A DNA stretch of 62,451 nucleotides from an uncultured Lachnospiraceae bacterium (GCA_945949045.1 CAMFDG010000009.1:1-62451), one strand, 5' to 3'. Numbered from the stretch's first letter, positions 24,712 through 34,127 are shown. The notes: generated by a model not told the origin, from the sequence alone. Translations and numbers: made by a program.

Positions 24712-24993
24712 ATGAAGATCGAATATAAAAGACTTACAGAAAATGAATTAGATATATTCATTAACATGCGAATCCATCAACTGCGGGAAGAAGGAGCCAG
24801 GGAAGAGATTGATTTAGCGCCTGCTTTAAAAGATTATTATAACCGTCATATGGCAGATGTAACCTTTGTATCCTGGCTTGCGGTTGACGGCGATAAAATT
24901 ATTGGAACAAGTGGAATGTCATTTGTGGAGAAACCACCATACTTCGGATGCCCAAGTGAAAGTGTGATGGAACCATCAGGTTCAATGTATTTA
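24712..24993 (+). pseudogene. GNAT acetyltransferase, N-terminal half
   Basis: Start ATG at 24712 with AGGAG nine bases upstream. The first 90 codons (MKIEYKRLTENELDIFINMR, VSWLAVDGDKIIGTSGMSFV, KPPYFGCPS) match the N-terminal half of a GNAT domain up to the strand before the acetyl-CoA loop. The frame then runs on into sequence that is antisense to an antitoxin-like gene and has no GNAT character, ending at 25230. The acetyl-CoA-binding half is missing. Array A3 lies immediately upstream in the place of its leader. Confidence 0.7.
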
Positions 24994-25157
24994 TCAGCCG
25001 TAAATTTATATGGAGCTAAAATTTCAGACATCGTATCTAAACTGGAAAACCACATTTTATCCCGTGTGCGTTTGATAAATTTAGGTTTTTCATGGATAAC
25101 GCTGTCACAAACTGCGCTCCATTCCTTTCTTACTGTAGTTGCCTGCTCCATCAACAT
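24955..25157 (-). pseudogene. Antitoxin-like fragment
   Basis: On the minus strand, AAAGGAG seven bases before ATG 25157 starts a frame reading MLMEQATTVRKEWSAVCDSV, then PKFIKRTRDKMWFSSLDTMS and ILAPYKFTADKYIEPDGSIT. This resembles the N-terminal two thirds of a Phd/YefM-like antitoxin found in Lachnospiraceae (V-R-x-x-W-S-x-x-x-D-x-V, then the 'F-x-x-K-R-x-R-D' stretch). The frame then continues antisense to the GNAT fragment until 24846. No toxin gene is adjacent. Family assignment is from memory of similar sequences. Confidence 0.5.
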
Positions 25158-25170
25158 ATCAATCATCTCC

Positions 25171-25496
25171 TTTATTATATTACATATCTTGCAATTGAAA
25201 ATGATGAAGTGGTTGGGTTTATCGGATTAAAAAAAGATTTGGTCGAGTCATATATGATTTTAGATATGATGCATGTATCGGCTGCCTGCAGAGGACAGGG
25301 GATTGGAAGGAGACTGTTTGATGTAGGAAAGGGAGAAGCTCGAAAGGCCAAAGCAGAGGCTTTGTATATTTCAGCTTGCTCATCGGAAGAAACGATTGCT
25401 TTTTATAAAGCTATGGGAGCTGAGCGGACAGACTGCCCAATAAAAGAATTTGCAGAAGCTGAACCATATGATTTACAAATGATTTGTTGTGTTTAA
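25171..25496 (+). pseudogene. GNAT acetyltransferase, C-terminal half
   Basis: From about 25171 the frame encodes YLAIENDEVVGFIGLKKDLV, MHVSAACRGQGIGRRLFDVG (motif A with R-G-Q-G-I-G for acetyl-CoA) and SSEETIAFYKAMGAE (motif B), a complete C-terminal GNAT half. There is no start codon with a ribosome site, and upstream in-frame codons belong to the antitoxin fragment read backwards. It is from a different GNAT gene than the N-terminal piece at 24712, judging by style; joining the two would not give one gene. Confidence 0.7.
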
Positions 25497-25558
25497 ATAT
25501 GATAGCTTTTAGTATAATGATGTGGTTTGTTTCAACCTATTTATGCAGGTAAAGAATG

Positions 25559-25690
25559 ATGATAAATGAGAACTGCCCATGTAAAAAGAAAAAGTGTGAA
25601 CGTCATGGAAAATGCGATGAATGCAGAAAACATCATGCTGAGTCGAAACATCAGAGACCTGTTTATTGTGAAAAAGAGAAAAAGGGATGA
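25559..25690 (+). CDS. Small cysteine-rich protein
   Basis: A 43-residue protein, too short for usual gene callers: INENCPCKKKKCERHGKCDE, CRKHHAESKHQRPVYCEKEK. It has six cysteines in the spacing C-x-C-x4-C-x5-C-x2-C ... C, plus three histidines, which suggests a metal-binding mini-domain. I have seen the same C-P-C-K-K-x-K-C-x-R-H-G pattern in short unannotated proteins of Firmicutes; its function is unknown. There are two consecutive ATGs (25556, 25559); AGGTAAAG lies upstream. It lies between gene fragments but appears intact. Confidence 0.65.
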   Translation: MINENCPCKKKKCERHGKCDECRKHHAESKHQRPVYCEKEKKG

Positions 25691-25794
25691 AACAAGTTCA
25701 GAGAATATCCATAGGCAGATGGTCGAGTTGGGCATATATAGGAAAAACCAAAACGCAGTGCCCATTTACAAATCAGTGTGGGAAGTTTTCGTTA

Positions 25795-27104
25795 TTAAAA
25801 TTTCAAAAAAGTATTTAAGATGCCGCGCCCCAGTGAAGCACCGATATTACCGCCTAATTTCTTGCCGAATTTACCGCCGATGGAGGATCCGAGGGTGTTT
25901 CCCACCTCCCGGCCGATGGTGCCGGCAGCGGAATTGGCCACACTTTTCACAGCGCGGTTTGTGGCAGCCTGTTTTTCCGCTTCTTTCCGGGCAGCCAGTT
26001 CCTCGGCCTGTTTTGCGGCAGCTTCCGCATCAGAAGCAGATTTTCTCTGCAAAAATTCGTAAGCAGAATCCCGGTCAACGAAATCCTTATAGCGTACATA
26101 GAGAAGATTGTTTGTGATTTCCTGACTTCTTGTGGCATCATCTAACGGCCCCATCTTGCTCTGAGGGGGCAGAATCCGGCATCGCTCCACCATGGTAGGA
26201 ACACCGTTTTCGTCCAATACGGACACAAGGGCCTCTCCGATTCCCAGGGAAAGCATGGTGTCGTAGGTGTCAAAGGCCGGATTCTCGCGGAAGGACATGG
26301 CTGCGGCTTTGACACCCTTCTGCTCTGCCGGCGTGTAGGCATGCAGGGCATGCTGGATTTTGTTCCCAAGCTGGCTCAACACTCCATCCGGAATATCTTT
26401 TGGGTTCTGGGTGATAAAATAAATTCCTACGCCCTTGGAGCGAATCAGCTTCACCACCTGCTCAATTTTGGTCAGCAGAGATTTGGACGCGGAGTCAAAA
26501 AGAAGGTGTGCCTCGTCAAAGAAAAAAACCATTTTCGGCTTCTCCCTCTAATGCCACGATGGAACGGATGATGGCAGCCAGGCTGACAGAGGAAATATTG
26601 CCATACTTCATGCTGTATTCTTTGGCATTTTCCCCCACATACTGCAGCATGGACCTAAGATCTTTCGTATCAATGAGAAGAAGCCCTTCGTCGTCCGCAA
26701 TCTTAAAGACCACTGAGAGGATGGAAGACTGGGTATCATTAAGCCCCAGAATCTGGCTTAACAGTAAAGGCCCCATTTCAGAAACAGTAGTGCGTAATGG
26801 CATGCCCTTTTCTCCATAGACATCCCAGAAATTCACCGGGTATTTCCGGAAGGAAAAGCCCTCGCCCGTCAGTCCCATTTGAGCGGCCCGTTCAGAGACA
26901 GAGCCGTTTTCCTACCCGGGACAGCACATGGCGGCGAGATCGCCTTTGACATCCGCAAGAAATACCGGAACGCCGCAGTCACTGAAGGATTCGGCGAGAA
27001 CCTTCAAGGTGACGGTTTTACCGGTACCGGTTGGCCATTTTCGGGTAAATGTAAACTTTGTTATTTTCGGTGTTTCCAATCCGGATTTTATTGTCCTGAT
27101 ACAT
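25795..27104 (-). pseudogene. HerA-like ATPase (DUF853 type), multiply deleted
   Basis: In intact relatives this is a protein of about 500 residues with a FtsK/HerA-type ATPase. Here ATG 27104 starts [25 protein letters not shown], and then Walker A ([20 protein letters not shown]) in another frame with the preceding loop lost. A stop follows [15 protein letters not shown] second open part (26516-26878) runs from GLTGEGFSFRKYPVNFWDVY to SIVALEGEAENGFF. A third (25795-26532) resumes at MVFFFDEAHLLFDSASKSLL (Walker B) to the glycine-rich C-terminus. About 60 codons between the second and third parts are missing. At least three lesions make it non-functional. Confidence 0.85.
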
Positions 27105-27774
27105 ATGCGGTTACCTCTGGTATTTTTTTATATTCATATTGTTCTTCCTTCAAAACCAGATACAGTGCTGCAGCCAGCAGGATTTCCGCGGCCCAGCAGG
27201 ATTTTACCTGCAGGAGCCTGCAGACAAAAAAGGAAACGATGACTCCCAGATGAAAGAAAATCAGGGAATTTGCAAACATGATCATTTTATCGCGGGAGGC
27301 AGGATCCTTTTCCAGGACATAACTGCCCAGAGACAGCGAAAACTGCTTGAAGTTATTGGTGGAAAAAATGGTGGAACTGTTGTAACCGTCGGTACCGTGA
27401 AATACACACCACTGCGTGGACATCATAAAAAAGATCGGGTACAGGCAGATAATCGGATTCGCATGAAGCGGAAGAAAACCCAGAATCAAAAGACACAGCG
27501 CCTCTGCCGCCAACGCATATTTTTTCAAACTGACATTGGTTTTTTTATCCAGAAATACAGTGATTTCGATTGCAAGAAAATAGAAGAACAGGCCGCCGAG
27601 GCGGATCAGAAATCCGGGCAAATCCCGCCCCAGAAGATTTAAAAACAGACAGATTAAATTGTTGGTCTGGGCGGAACCGAGGTTGTCGCAGCGCATCAGT
27701 ATAGCGTAGGCTCCCATGAAGCCGCCGGTCATACACATCACCCGGTGAAGATTTAAATCAAGCTTATTCTGCAT
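27088..27774 (-). CDS. YoaK family (DUF1275) membrane protein
   Basis: A 228-residue membrane protein with six hydrophobic segments, matching the YoaK/DUF1275 family. It opens with [20 protein letters not shown] (the family G-G-x-x-x-A-Y core), then [20 protein letters not shown] in the second helix region, [20 protein letters not shown] (Q-N-x-x-x typical loop) and [18 protein letters not shown]. The role is unknown, possibly a transporter. Its stop overlaps the first codons of the broken HerA gene on the same strand, so the pair was once an operon. Confidence 0.82.
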   Translation of the reverse strand: MQNKLDLNLHRVMCMTGGFMGAYAILMRCDNLGSAQTNNLICLFLNLLGRDLPGFLIRLGGLFFYFLAIEITVFLDKKTNVSLKKYALAAEALCLLILGFLPLHANPIICLYPIFFMMSTQWCVFHGTDGYNSSTIFSTNNFKQFSLSLGSYVLEKDPASRDKMIMFANSLIFFHLGVIVSFFVCRLLQVKSCWAAEILLAAALYLVLKEEQYEYKKIPEVTAYVSGQ

Positions 27775-27937
27775 CCTGAAATCACTCCTTAGTAATCAAT
27801 CCTACACAACATATTTAATCATATCAGCATTTTTTTTAAAAGTATAGAGAAAAAATGCGGGAAAAATAGTGAAATATAGAAAAAAATTTAGTAAAATAAT
27901 AGCTATAGCAGATTTTGTTGAATTCAGGAGGCGTAAA

Positions 27938-28342
27938 ATGAGTGAACATTTGGATAAAGCGGAGCTGTTGAGGAAATCGGAAGAAAGACATTATAACTGC
28001 GCACAGTCGGTGCTGATTCCTTTTGCCGGGGAGGCAGGGTTAGATGAGGAGCAGGCATACAAAATAGCATCCGGTTTTGGCTCCGGCATGAAGACAGGAA
28101 ACGTGTGTGGAGCTATCACGGGCGGAGCAATGGTTCTGGGCCTTTTGGGAAAGGACTCGCCGGAAAACATGCAGAGACTTTTCCGGGAGATTAAGGAACG
28201 GCATGAGGGACAGACGGATTGTAAGGACCTGCTGGCACTGAATGCGAAAAAGGGCGGAGAGAAGAAACCACATTGTGATCGTATGGTTTATGAAGTGATT
28301 TCCATTGTGGATCAGATGATTGGAGAAGACGGCCTGTCATAA
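27938..28342 (+). CDS. C-GCAxxG-C-C family protein
   Basis: A 134-residue redox-type protein named for its cysteine pattern. Visible cysteines are in YNCAQSVLIPF, TGNVCGAITGGAMVLGLLGK (C-G-A-x-x-G), TDCKDLL and KPHCDRMVYEV. The family is thought to bind a metal or iron-sulfur cofactor and often occurs beside oxidoreductases or transporters; here it is followed after 45 bp by a hybrid kinase. The start at 27938 is set by AGGAGG; earlier in-frame codons lack one. Length is normal. Confidence 0.88.
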   Translation: MSEHLDKAELLRKSEERHYNCAQSVLIPFAGEAGLDEEQAYKIASGFGSGMKTGNVCGAITGGAMVLGLLGKDSPENMQRLFREIKERHEGQTDCKDLLALNAKKGGEKKPHCDRMVYEVISIVDQMIGEDGLS

Positions 28343-28387
28343 AATGATATTTATCACGAGGACGTTAAGTTTGGAGGACGAAACGGA

Positions 28388-31198
28388 ATGGAAGCCGTAA
28401 AACTGCAGATATGCTGCCTGATGATTACATCGTTTATTGCAGGTATTTACTTTCACGTTAAGAGAAAAAGAACTTATTCACATATTATTTTTTCTCTTTC
28501 CCTGTGGACTTGCGTATTTTGTCTGATATTTGACATGATTACAGTCTATACCGTAAATCATCTGGACAGAGTTTCACCGGTGTTCAACCGGTTTGCCCAT
28601 GATCTGTTTATGGGAAGTCTTATCATGGAGGTAGGGCTTTGCTATGTGTATTGCCTGGTGCTGATCCATAACGAACAGATCAGCAAAAAAAGATTATGGA
28701 TTTCAACCGTGCCGGTCTGGATATCGTGGGTGTGTCTGGTGGTTCTCCCCCTTGATTATGTGGAGACACCGAAGGGAAATTATTCCTGGGGGCCGGCGGT
28801 ATTTACAGTGCATGCCAGTGTGGCAATTTATGTGTTCTGTATTCTGGTGGAACTGTTGCGATACGGTAAGAAAATAGAACCCAAAAAGCGTTATGTCATT
28901 ATTCTGGCTTTTTGTATTATGCTGATGGTCATTATCTACCAGACATGTGTTCCCACCTCGCTTGTCAGCAGTATGGTAATTATGATGGTCAATCTGTCTT
29001 TTTTCCTGACGGTGGAGAGCCCGGACATCTTACTGTTGGAGAGGTTGAAGCAGGAGAAGGAGCGGGCTGACAGAGCAAATGCCGCAAAATCGGAGTTTTT
29101 GTCCAGTATGTCCCACGAAATCCGCACGCCCATGAATGCGATTGTGGGTATGACGGATATTGTACTGCGGGAAGATCTGGCTCCAAATGTACGGGAATAT
29201 CTGAATAATATTAAGAACTCCGGAGAAGCGCTTCTGACAATTATCAATGATATCCTTGATTTTTCAAAGATCGAATCAGGAAAGCTGGAGATCGTGGAGG
29301 AAAAATATGAGCCCATGTCCATGTTTCATGACCTCTCCATGATTTTCCTGAACCGGATCGGGGAAAAGGATATCGAACTTTTGTATGAGATCGATCCGTC
29401 AATGCCCACCAGACTGCGGGGGGATGACCAGAGAATCCGGCAGGTGGTTCTCAATCTCATGACCAATGCCATTAAATATACGGAGAGCGGTTATGTAAGG
29501 CTGAAGGCAGAGATCAGGTTAGCTGGCGAGGATGTGGCGAATCTGAAATTTTCTGTTGAGGACAGTGGTCAGGGGATTCGTGAGGAGGATCTGGGAAAAT
29601 TATTTACCTCCTTTCAGCAGGTGGACACGAGAAAGAACTATAAGAAAGAGGGAACCGGGCTGGGCCTGGCCATTTCCAAGCAGCTTGTGGAACTTATGGG
29701 TGGAACCATTGAGGTGGAAAGCGTCTATGGTAAGGGAAGCACGTTTTCTTTTACGGTGCCGCAGAAAATTGTGGATGTGACACCGGCTGCCCGGCTGAAA
29801 AATTATGAGACGCATCTGTGCCGGATCGACTGCAGGATTAAGAATGGGCTGGTACGGGAGCAATTCCAAAAACTGGCCGATTCCTATCGGGTGACTCATG
29901 TCAGTATGAATGGTGTACGGGACAAGAAAGTGGATTTCCTGATTACGGATGACCTCTCTCTGGTTTCCGCAAAAGAGAGAGCGCATATCCGGGATGTGGG
30001 TGGAAAGGTCTGTGTGATTCAGAATCCCATGAGGGAAAGTGTTTCAGATATTACTTTGACAGTCATAAACAAACCTTTTTTCAGCCTGAATTTTTGTCAG
30101 CTGCTAAACGGTGAGGAGCAGGTATTTGTCCGGTCGTCGGGTACAGAGCAGGCTTTTACAGCGCCTGAGGCACGTATACTTGTGGTAGATGACAATGAGA
30201 TGAATGTGAAGGTGTCCAAGGGCTTGCTGGCACCCTATCTTATGCAGATTGATACGGCGGAGGATGGAAGACAGGCGATTCGGATGGTCCGCAAGAATAA
30301 TTACGATATTGTTTTGATGGATCATATGATGCCGGTAATGGATGGTGTTGAAGCGACACAGGAAATCAGGAAGCTTTCTGGAGAGGATTATCAGAAGCTG
30401 CCCATTATCGCACTGTCGGCCAATGCCACCTCTGAGGCAAAGGAACTGTTTCTTCAGGCGGGAATGGATGACTTTATTGCAAAGCCAATCCGGGAAAAGG
30501 AACTGGTGGCATGCATTCAGAAATGGCTGCCGGAGAATTTGATTCAGCTTCAGGAGCCAGGGGCGGCGGAGACTTTAGAAGAGGCCGACAAGGGCGAAGA
30601 GGCGGAAAAGTCGGAAGAGCCGCTGGAAATCGAGGGTCTGGACGTGGCAGAGGGACTTCGAAATTGCGGGTCAAGAGAACTGTTTATGGAACTGTTGGGG
30701 GACTTTTACCGGCTGATCGATTCCAAGAGTGACAAGCTGGAGGAGTATGTGAAGGAGCAGATGATCAGGGATTACACGATCGAAGTTCATGCTCTGAAGA
30801 ATAATGCCAGGATGATTGGAGCTATAGAGCTGTCCGGGTTGTTCTATGAAATGGAGCAGCTGGGCAATGAAGAGAAGCTGGAGGAGATTAAAGAGAAGCT
30901 GCCAAAGCTTCTAAAGCTGTACAGAAGCTATAAGGATATCCTTTGTGAATATGCCAAAAAGCCGGAGGGAGAGCAAAAACAGGTTTCGAAAGAGACAATC
31001 CGGCAGGTGCTTATGAAGCTGCATGATGCAGTAGATACCTTTGATCTTGATGCAACGGATGCTGCAATGAAGGAGCTGGAAGGCTACGCACTTCCGGTGG
31101 AACTGCAGCCCATGGAGGAGATGCTCCGGGCGTATGTATCAGATGTTGCGATGGAGGATATCATGAGGCTCACCGAAGAGATGTGTGCTAAGCTGTAA
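28388..31198 (+). CDS. Hybrid sensor histidine kinase with receiver and Hpt domains
   Basis: A 936-residue membrane signal-transduction protein. Residues 1-215 hold about seven hydrophobic helices (7TM sensor type). A coiled linker leads to HisKA with the phospho-acceptor in FLSSMSHEIRTPMNAIVG (about 237-254). HATPase_c shows N-box VLNLMTNAIKYTE, G1 FSVEDSGQGI and G2 GTGLGLAISKQLVELMGG. A degenerate region separates it from a receiver (ARILVVDDNEMNVK, phosphorylated Asp in IVLMDHMMPVMDG, Lys in DFIAKPI). The C-terminal Hpt domain has the histidine in YTIEVHALKNNARMIGAIEL. It forms a full internal phosphorelay. A response regulator gene follows 50 bp downstream. Confidence 0.93.
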   Translation: MEAVKLQICCLMITSFIAGIYFHVKRKRTYSHIIFSLSLWTCVFCLIFDMITVYTVNHLDRVSPVFNRFAHDLFMGSLIMEVGLCYVYCLVLIHNEQISKKRLWISTVPVWISWVCLVVLPLDYVETPKGNYSWGPAVFTVHASVAIYVFCILVELLRYGKKIEPKKRYVIILAFCIMLMVIIYQTCVPTSLVSSMVIMMVNLSFFLTVESPDILLLERLKQEKERADRANAAKSEFLSSMSHEIRTPMNAIVGMTDIVLREDLAPNVREYLNNIKNSGEALLTIINDILDFSKIESGKLEIVEEKYEPMSMFHDLSMIFLNRIGEKDIELLYEIDPSMPTRLRGDDQRIRQVVLNLMTNAIKYTESGYVRLKAEIRLAGEDVANLKFSVEDSGQGIREEDLGKLFTSFQQVDTRKNYKKEGTGLGLAISKQLVELMGGTIEVESVYGKGSTFSFTVPQKIVDVTPAARLKNYETHLCRIDCRIKNGLVREQFQKLADSYRVTHVSMNGVRDKKVDFLITDDLSLVSAKERAHIRDVGGKVCVIQNPMRESVSDITLTVINKPFFSLNFCQLLNGEEQVFVRSSGTEQAFTAPEARILVVDDNEMNVKVSKGLLAPYLMQIDTAEDGRQAIRMVRKNNYDIVLMDHMMPVMDGVEATQEIRKLSGEDYQKLPIIALSANATSEAKELFLQAGMDDFIAKPIREKELVACIQKWLPENLIQLQEPGAAETLEEADKGEEAEKSEEPLEIEGLDVAEGLRNCGSRELFMELLGDFYRLIDSKSDKLEEYVKEQMIRDYTIEVHALKNNARMIGAIELSGLFYEMEQLGNEEKLEEIKEKLPKLLKLYRSYKDILCEYAKKPEGEQKQVSKETIRQVLMKLHDAVDTFDLDATDAAMKELEGYALPVELQPMEEMLRAYVSDVAMEDIMRLTEEMCAKL

Positions 31199-31248
31199 AA
31201 GGGGTCGAAACATCAAAGACCATGGACGATGAAAGAGGAGAAAACAAA

Positions 31249-32010
31249 ATGGAAGAGAAGCAGGAAATACTGGTTGTGGCAGAAAAGACAGGTTTTTTAC
31301 CCAGGGCAATCGCGGAACAGCTTGGAGATGAGTATGGATATCAGGTAACACTGGTGGAACTGGATATGCAGAAGTTGTTTGAGGTAGAGGGGGCCTTCGA
31401 GGCTGCGCTTCTGTATATGGAGAGTGATGTTCAGGAATATATGCAGGAGCTTTTGTACCTGAAGGACATGACCGTGGAGGAGGGGACTCCGATCTTTTTC
31501 ATCGGGGAAGACGTCGAAGGTTTGAAGGAAATCATTCCGGGACATATCCTAAAGGAAGTGTTTGAGCGGCCCATCGATGTGAAGATTTCTGCCAAAAAGG
31601 TTGACAGCTATATCAAACTTCACGGAAAACATATTAAGAAAAAAATTCTTGTGGTGGATGATTCCGGTGCGGTGCTTCGCAGTGTCAAGGGCTGGCTGGA
31701 GGATAAGTATCAGGTGATTCTTGCCAACTCAGGTGCAATGGCAATTAAATTTCTGGCAACGAACCGGCCGGATCTGGTGCTTCTCGACTACGAAATGCCT
31801 GTCGTGGACGGCAGGCAGGTACTGGAAATGATGCGCACGGAGATGGAATTCAGCGACATACCGGTCATTTTCCTGACCAGCAAAAATGATAAGGAAAGTA
31901 TTTTAAAGGTTATGGAGCTTAAGCCGGAAGGCTATATCCTCAAGAGCACGCCGCCAAAGCAGATACTGGAAGAAATTGATCACTTTTTTGAAAAACTGAT
32001 GCATCAATAA
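31249..32010 (+). CDS. Response regulator with tandem receiver-like domains
   Basis: A 253-residue cytoplasmic protein. The C-terminal half is a true receiver: KKILVVDDSGAVLRSVKGW (acidic pair), LVLLDYEMPVVDGRQVLEMM (phospho-acceptor Asp), IFLTSKNDKES (Thr/Ser) and GYILKSTPPKQI (Lys). The N-terminal half (EILVVAEKTGFLPRAIAEQL, GTPIFFIGEDVEGLKEIIPG) folds like a receiver but lacks the aspartates. There is no DNA-binding or enzymatic output domain, so it probably passes phosphate or docks partners for the kinase upstream. The start at 31249 is set by AGAGGAG; an in-frame ATG 27 bp earlier has no ribosome site. Confidence 0.88.
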   Translation: MEEKQEILVVAEKTGFLPRAIAEQLGDEYGYQVTLVELDMQKLFEVEGAFEAALLYMESDVQEYMQELLYLKDMTVEEGTPIFFIGEDVEGLKEIIPGHILKEVFERPIDVKISAKKVDSYIKLHGKHIKKKILVVDDSGAVLRSVKGWLEDKYQVILANSGAMAIKFLATNRPDLVLLDYEMPVVDGRQVLEMMRTEMEFSDIPVIFLTSKNDKESILKVMELKPEGYILKSTPPKQILEEIDHFFEKLMHQ

Positions 32011-32021
32011 AGGGATAGCGC

Positions 32022-33041
32022 CTATCCCTTTAAGATGCAGTCTCTGGTAATTTCATTTAAGGTGGAAACGCCACACATTTTCATGGTGTCCTCCAGCTCG
32101 GCTCCGATTTTTTCGATATAGGAGCGGACGCCCTCCTCGCCTCCGCCGTAAACGGCAGTTACGAAAGGTCTTGCGATCACGACGCCGTCAGCGCCCAGAG
32201 CAAGTGCTTTAAAGACATCTGTGCCGCTTCGGATACCGCCGTCTACCAGGATTTTCATGGAATCCCCCACAGCGGAAGCAATGTCAGGAAGGACCTCGGC
32301 AGTGGAAGGACACTGGTCTAATACTCTGCCGCCATGATTGGATACGATAATAGCGGAGGCACCCGCCTCCTTTGCCTTCATGGCACCCTTTACGGTCATA
32401 ATTCCCTTGACGATGAAGGGAGTCTGGGTCATGTTTACGATCTCCCGCAGCTCTTCTACGGTTTTGGAGCCGGCAGGAGGAGTAAAATTCCGAAGGAACG
32501 GAAGCCCGGCTGCATCGATATCCATGGCAGCGGCGAAAGCACCGGAAGCCTTTACCAACTCCATTTTTTCACGAATCATGTCTAAATTCCACGGCTTCAC
32601 CGTCGGGATGCCCAGTCCGTCTGCATGCCGGATCGCTTTCGTTGCGGCAATCATGGTGTTTGGATCCATTCCATCTCCGGTAAAGGCGGCAATGCCATAT
32701 TTCGCGCAGGCGTTTACCAGAAGGTCGTTGTAGGACATATCGTCATAGCAGTCCCCATAGTGCATCTGCACGGCACCCACAGGTCCTGCAAAAAACGGAT
32801 ACTGAAATGTTCTCCCAAATAATGTAAGGGAGGTATTGACCGGTTTGTTTTCCGTGATGGTATCCATGTTTACACGGATTTCCTTCCATTTATCGTAGTT
32901 GCGGATGGCAGTATCACCCACACCCTTGGCTCCGGGACCGGGGATTTGGTTTTTGCAGGCGCGGCCGTTACATTCCGGGCAGGCCTTGCAGTATTTGCCG
33001 ATGCGGTCTCTGGCGTTTATGATACACTCTGAATAATTCAT
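32022..33041 (-). CDS. FMN-dependent alpha-hydroxy acid dehydrogenase
   Basis: A 339-residue TIM-barrel flavoenzyme of the lactate oxidase/glycolate oxidase family. FMN and substrate residues are visible in LFGRTFQYPFFAGPVGAVQM, PFIVKGIMTVKGAMKAKEAG (active Lys), ASAIIVSNHGGRVLDQCPST (catalytic His with N-H-G-G-R) and ILVDGGIRSGTDVFKALALG (DGGIRxGxD). It oxidises a 2-hydroxy acid such as lactate. The N-terminus has four cysteines (GKYCKACPECNGRACKNQ) that may bind an iron-sulfur cluster or metal, a feature of the clostridial branch. It is convergent with the response regulator gene, 11 bp apart, with a GGGATAGCGCCTATCCC hairpin between the stop codons. Confidence 0.9.
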   Translation of the reverse strand: MNYSECIINARDRIGKYCKACPECNGRACKNQIPGPGAKGVGDTAIRNYDKWKEIRVNMDTITENKPVNTSLTLFGRTFQYPFFAGPVGAVQMHYGDCYDDMSYNDLLVNACAKYGIAAFTGDGMDPNTMIAATKAIRHADGLGIPTVKPWNLDMIREKMELVKASGAFAAAMDIDAAGLPFLRNFTPPAGSKTVEELREIVNMTQTPFIVKGIMTVKGAMKAKEAGASAIIVSNHGGRVLDQCPSTAEVLPDIASAVGDSMKILVDGGIRSGTDVFKALALGADGVVIARPFVTAVYGGGEEGVRSYIEKIGAELEDTMKMCGVSTLNEITRDCILKG

Positions 33042-33257
33042 AATGCTTCCTCTTTTCTACTACTTTCGTTTCATTGGTTGATTGGCACTTCTTTTGTCTA
33101 TTTTAAAAGGTCTGACAGGAAATGTCAAAAATAGATTGCTTTTCTGTGTACGCCTTGGCATAATAGAAAATATCAATTCAAATCAAAGGCTCACAAACGA
33201 CAATGTATTTCTTTGAGATCAGAATATCAACAGAAGGAAGAAGGAAAGGATAGAGAA

Positions 33258-34127
33258 ATGAAGAAAATAGCAGTTACATATGAGAATGGACAGGTGTTCC
33301 AGCACTTTGGGAGAACCGAGGCTTTTAAGATCTATGAGGTTTTGGATGGGAAGATAACCGGAAGCACGATTCTCGAATCTGGCGGTGCCGGACATGGGGC
33401 GTTGGCAGGGCTTCTGGCGGAGAATGATATCAATGTGCTGATTTGTGGAGGCCTGGGAGGCGGAGCTATGGCTGCACTGGAGGAACAGGGAATCGAGATC
33501 TGTGCCGGAGCCCGGGGGGATACGGATGCGGCAGTAGAAGCATATTTGAATGGAGAACTGGAGAATGCCGGAGCTACCTGTGATCATCATGGGGAAGGCC
33601 ACACCTGTGGAGACCATGGGGAGGGACATTCCTGTGGCGGACACGAGGGGGAGAGTGGCTGTGGTGGTTGTCAAGGATGCGGAGCCCGCAGTATGTTAGA
33701 GGGAAGAAATGTGGGAAAGACGGTAAAGACCCACTACAGGGGTACCTTTAATGACGGAACCCAGTTTGATTCCTCCTATGACAGGGGAGAGCCGTTGGAA
33801 TTTGTATGCGGGGCAGGAATGATGATTCCGGGTTTTGATGCCGCGGTCGCAGATCTTGAGGTGGGACAGGAAATCGATGTTCACCTGATGCCGGAGGAGG
33901 CCTATGGCATGCCGGATCCTCAGGTGATTTTCACCATGGAGATCGCACAGCTGCCGGGTTCTGAGGAACTTGAGGTGGGGCAGCAGGTGTATTTAACCAA
34001 TCCTTATGGACAGCCGTTTCCGGTGAAAGTGACTGCGAAGGATGATACCAACATTACCTTAGATGCAAACCATGAGATGGCCGGCAGGGAATTGAATTTT
34101 CATATTGAGTTGGTTGAAGTGCTGTAG
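33258..34127 (+). CDS. NifX/NifB-type domain fused to SlyD-like FKBP
   Basis: A 289-residue two-domain protein. Residues 1-115 are a dinitrogenase iron-molybdenum cofactor domain (KKIAVTYENGQVFQHFGRTE, ICGGLGGGAMAALEEQGIEI). Residues 116-155 form a His/Cys-rich linker (CDHHGEGHTCGDHGEGHSCG, CGGCQGCG). Residues 156-289 are a SlyD-type FKBP peptidyl-prolyl isomerase with inserted-flap region (VKTHYRGTFNDGTQFDSSYD, PLEFVCGAGMMIPGFDAAVA, MPEEAYGMPDP). It probably buffers or delivers metal such as nickel, or an iron-sulfur unit, and aids folding. The start at 33258 is favoured by AAGGAAAGGA. No nif genes are near. Confidence 0.88.
   Translation: MKKIAVTYENGQVFQHFGRTEAFKIYEVLDGKITGSTILESGGAGHGALAGLLAENDINVLICGGLGGGAMAALEEQGIEICAGARGDTDAAVEAYLNGELENAGATCDHHGEGHTCGDHGEGHSCGGHEGESGCGGCQGCGARSMLEGRNVGKTVKTHYRGTFNDGTQFDSSYDRGEPLEFVCGAGMMIPGFDAAVADLEVGQEIDVHLMPEEAYGMPDPQVIFTMEIAQLPGSEELEVGQQVYLTNPYGQPFPVKVTAKDDTNITLDANHEMAGRELNFHIELVEVL

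Noticed and set aside
26879-27253. Plus-strand gene opposite the HerA remnant
   Set aside because: It is antisense to recognisable HerA and YoaK coding sequence, with no ribosome site or domain.
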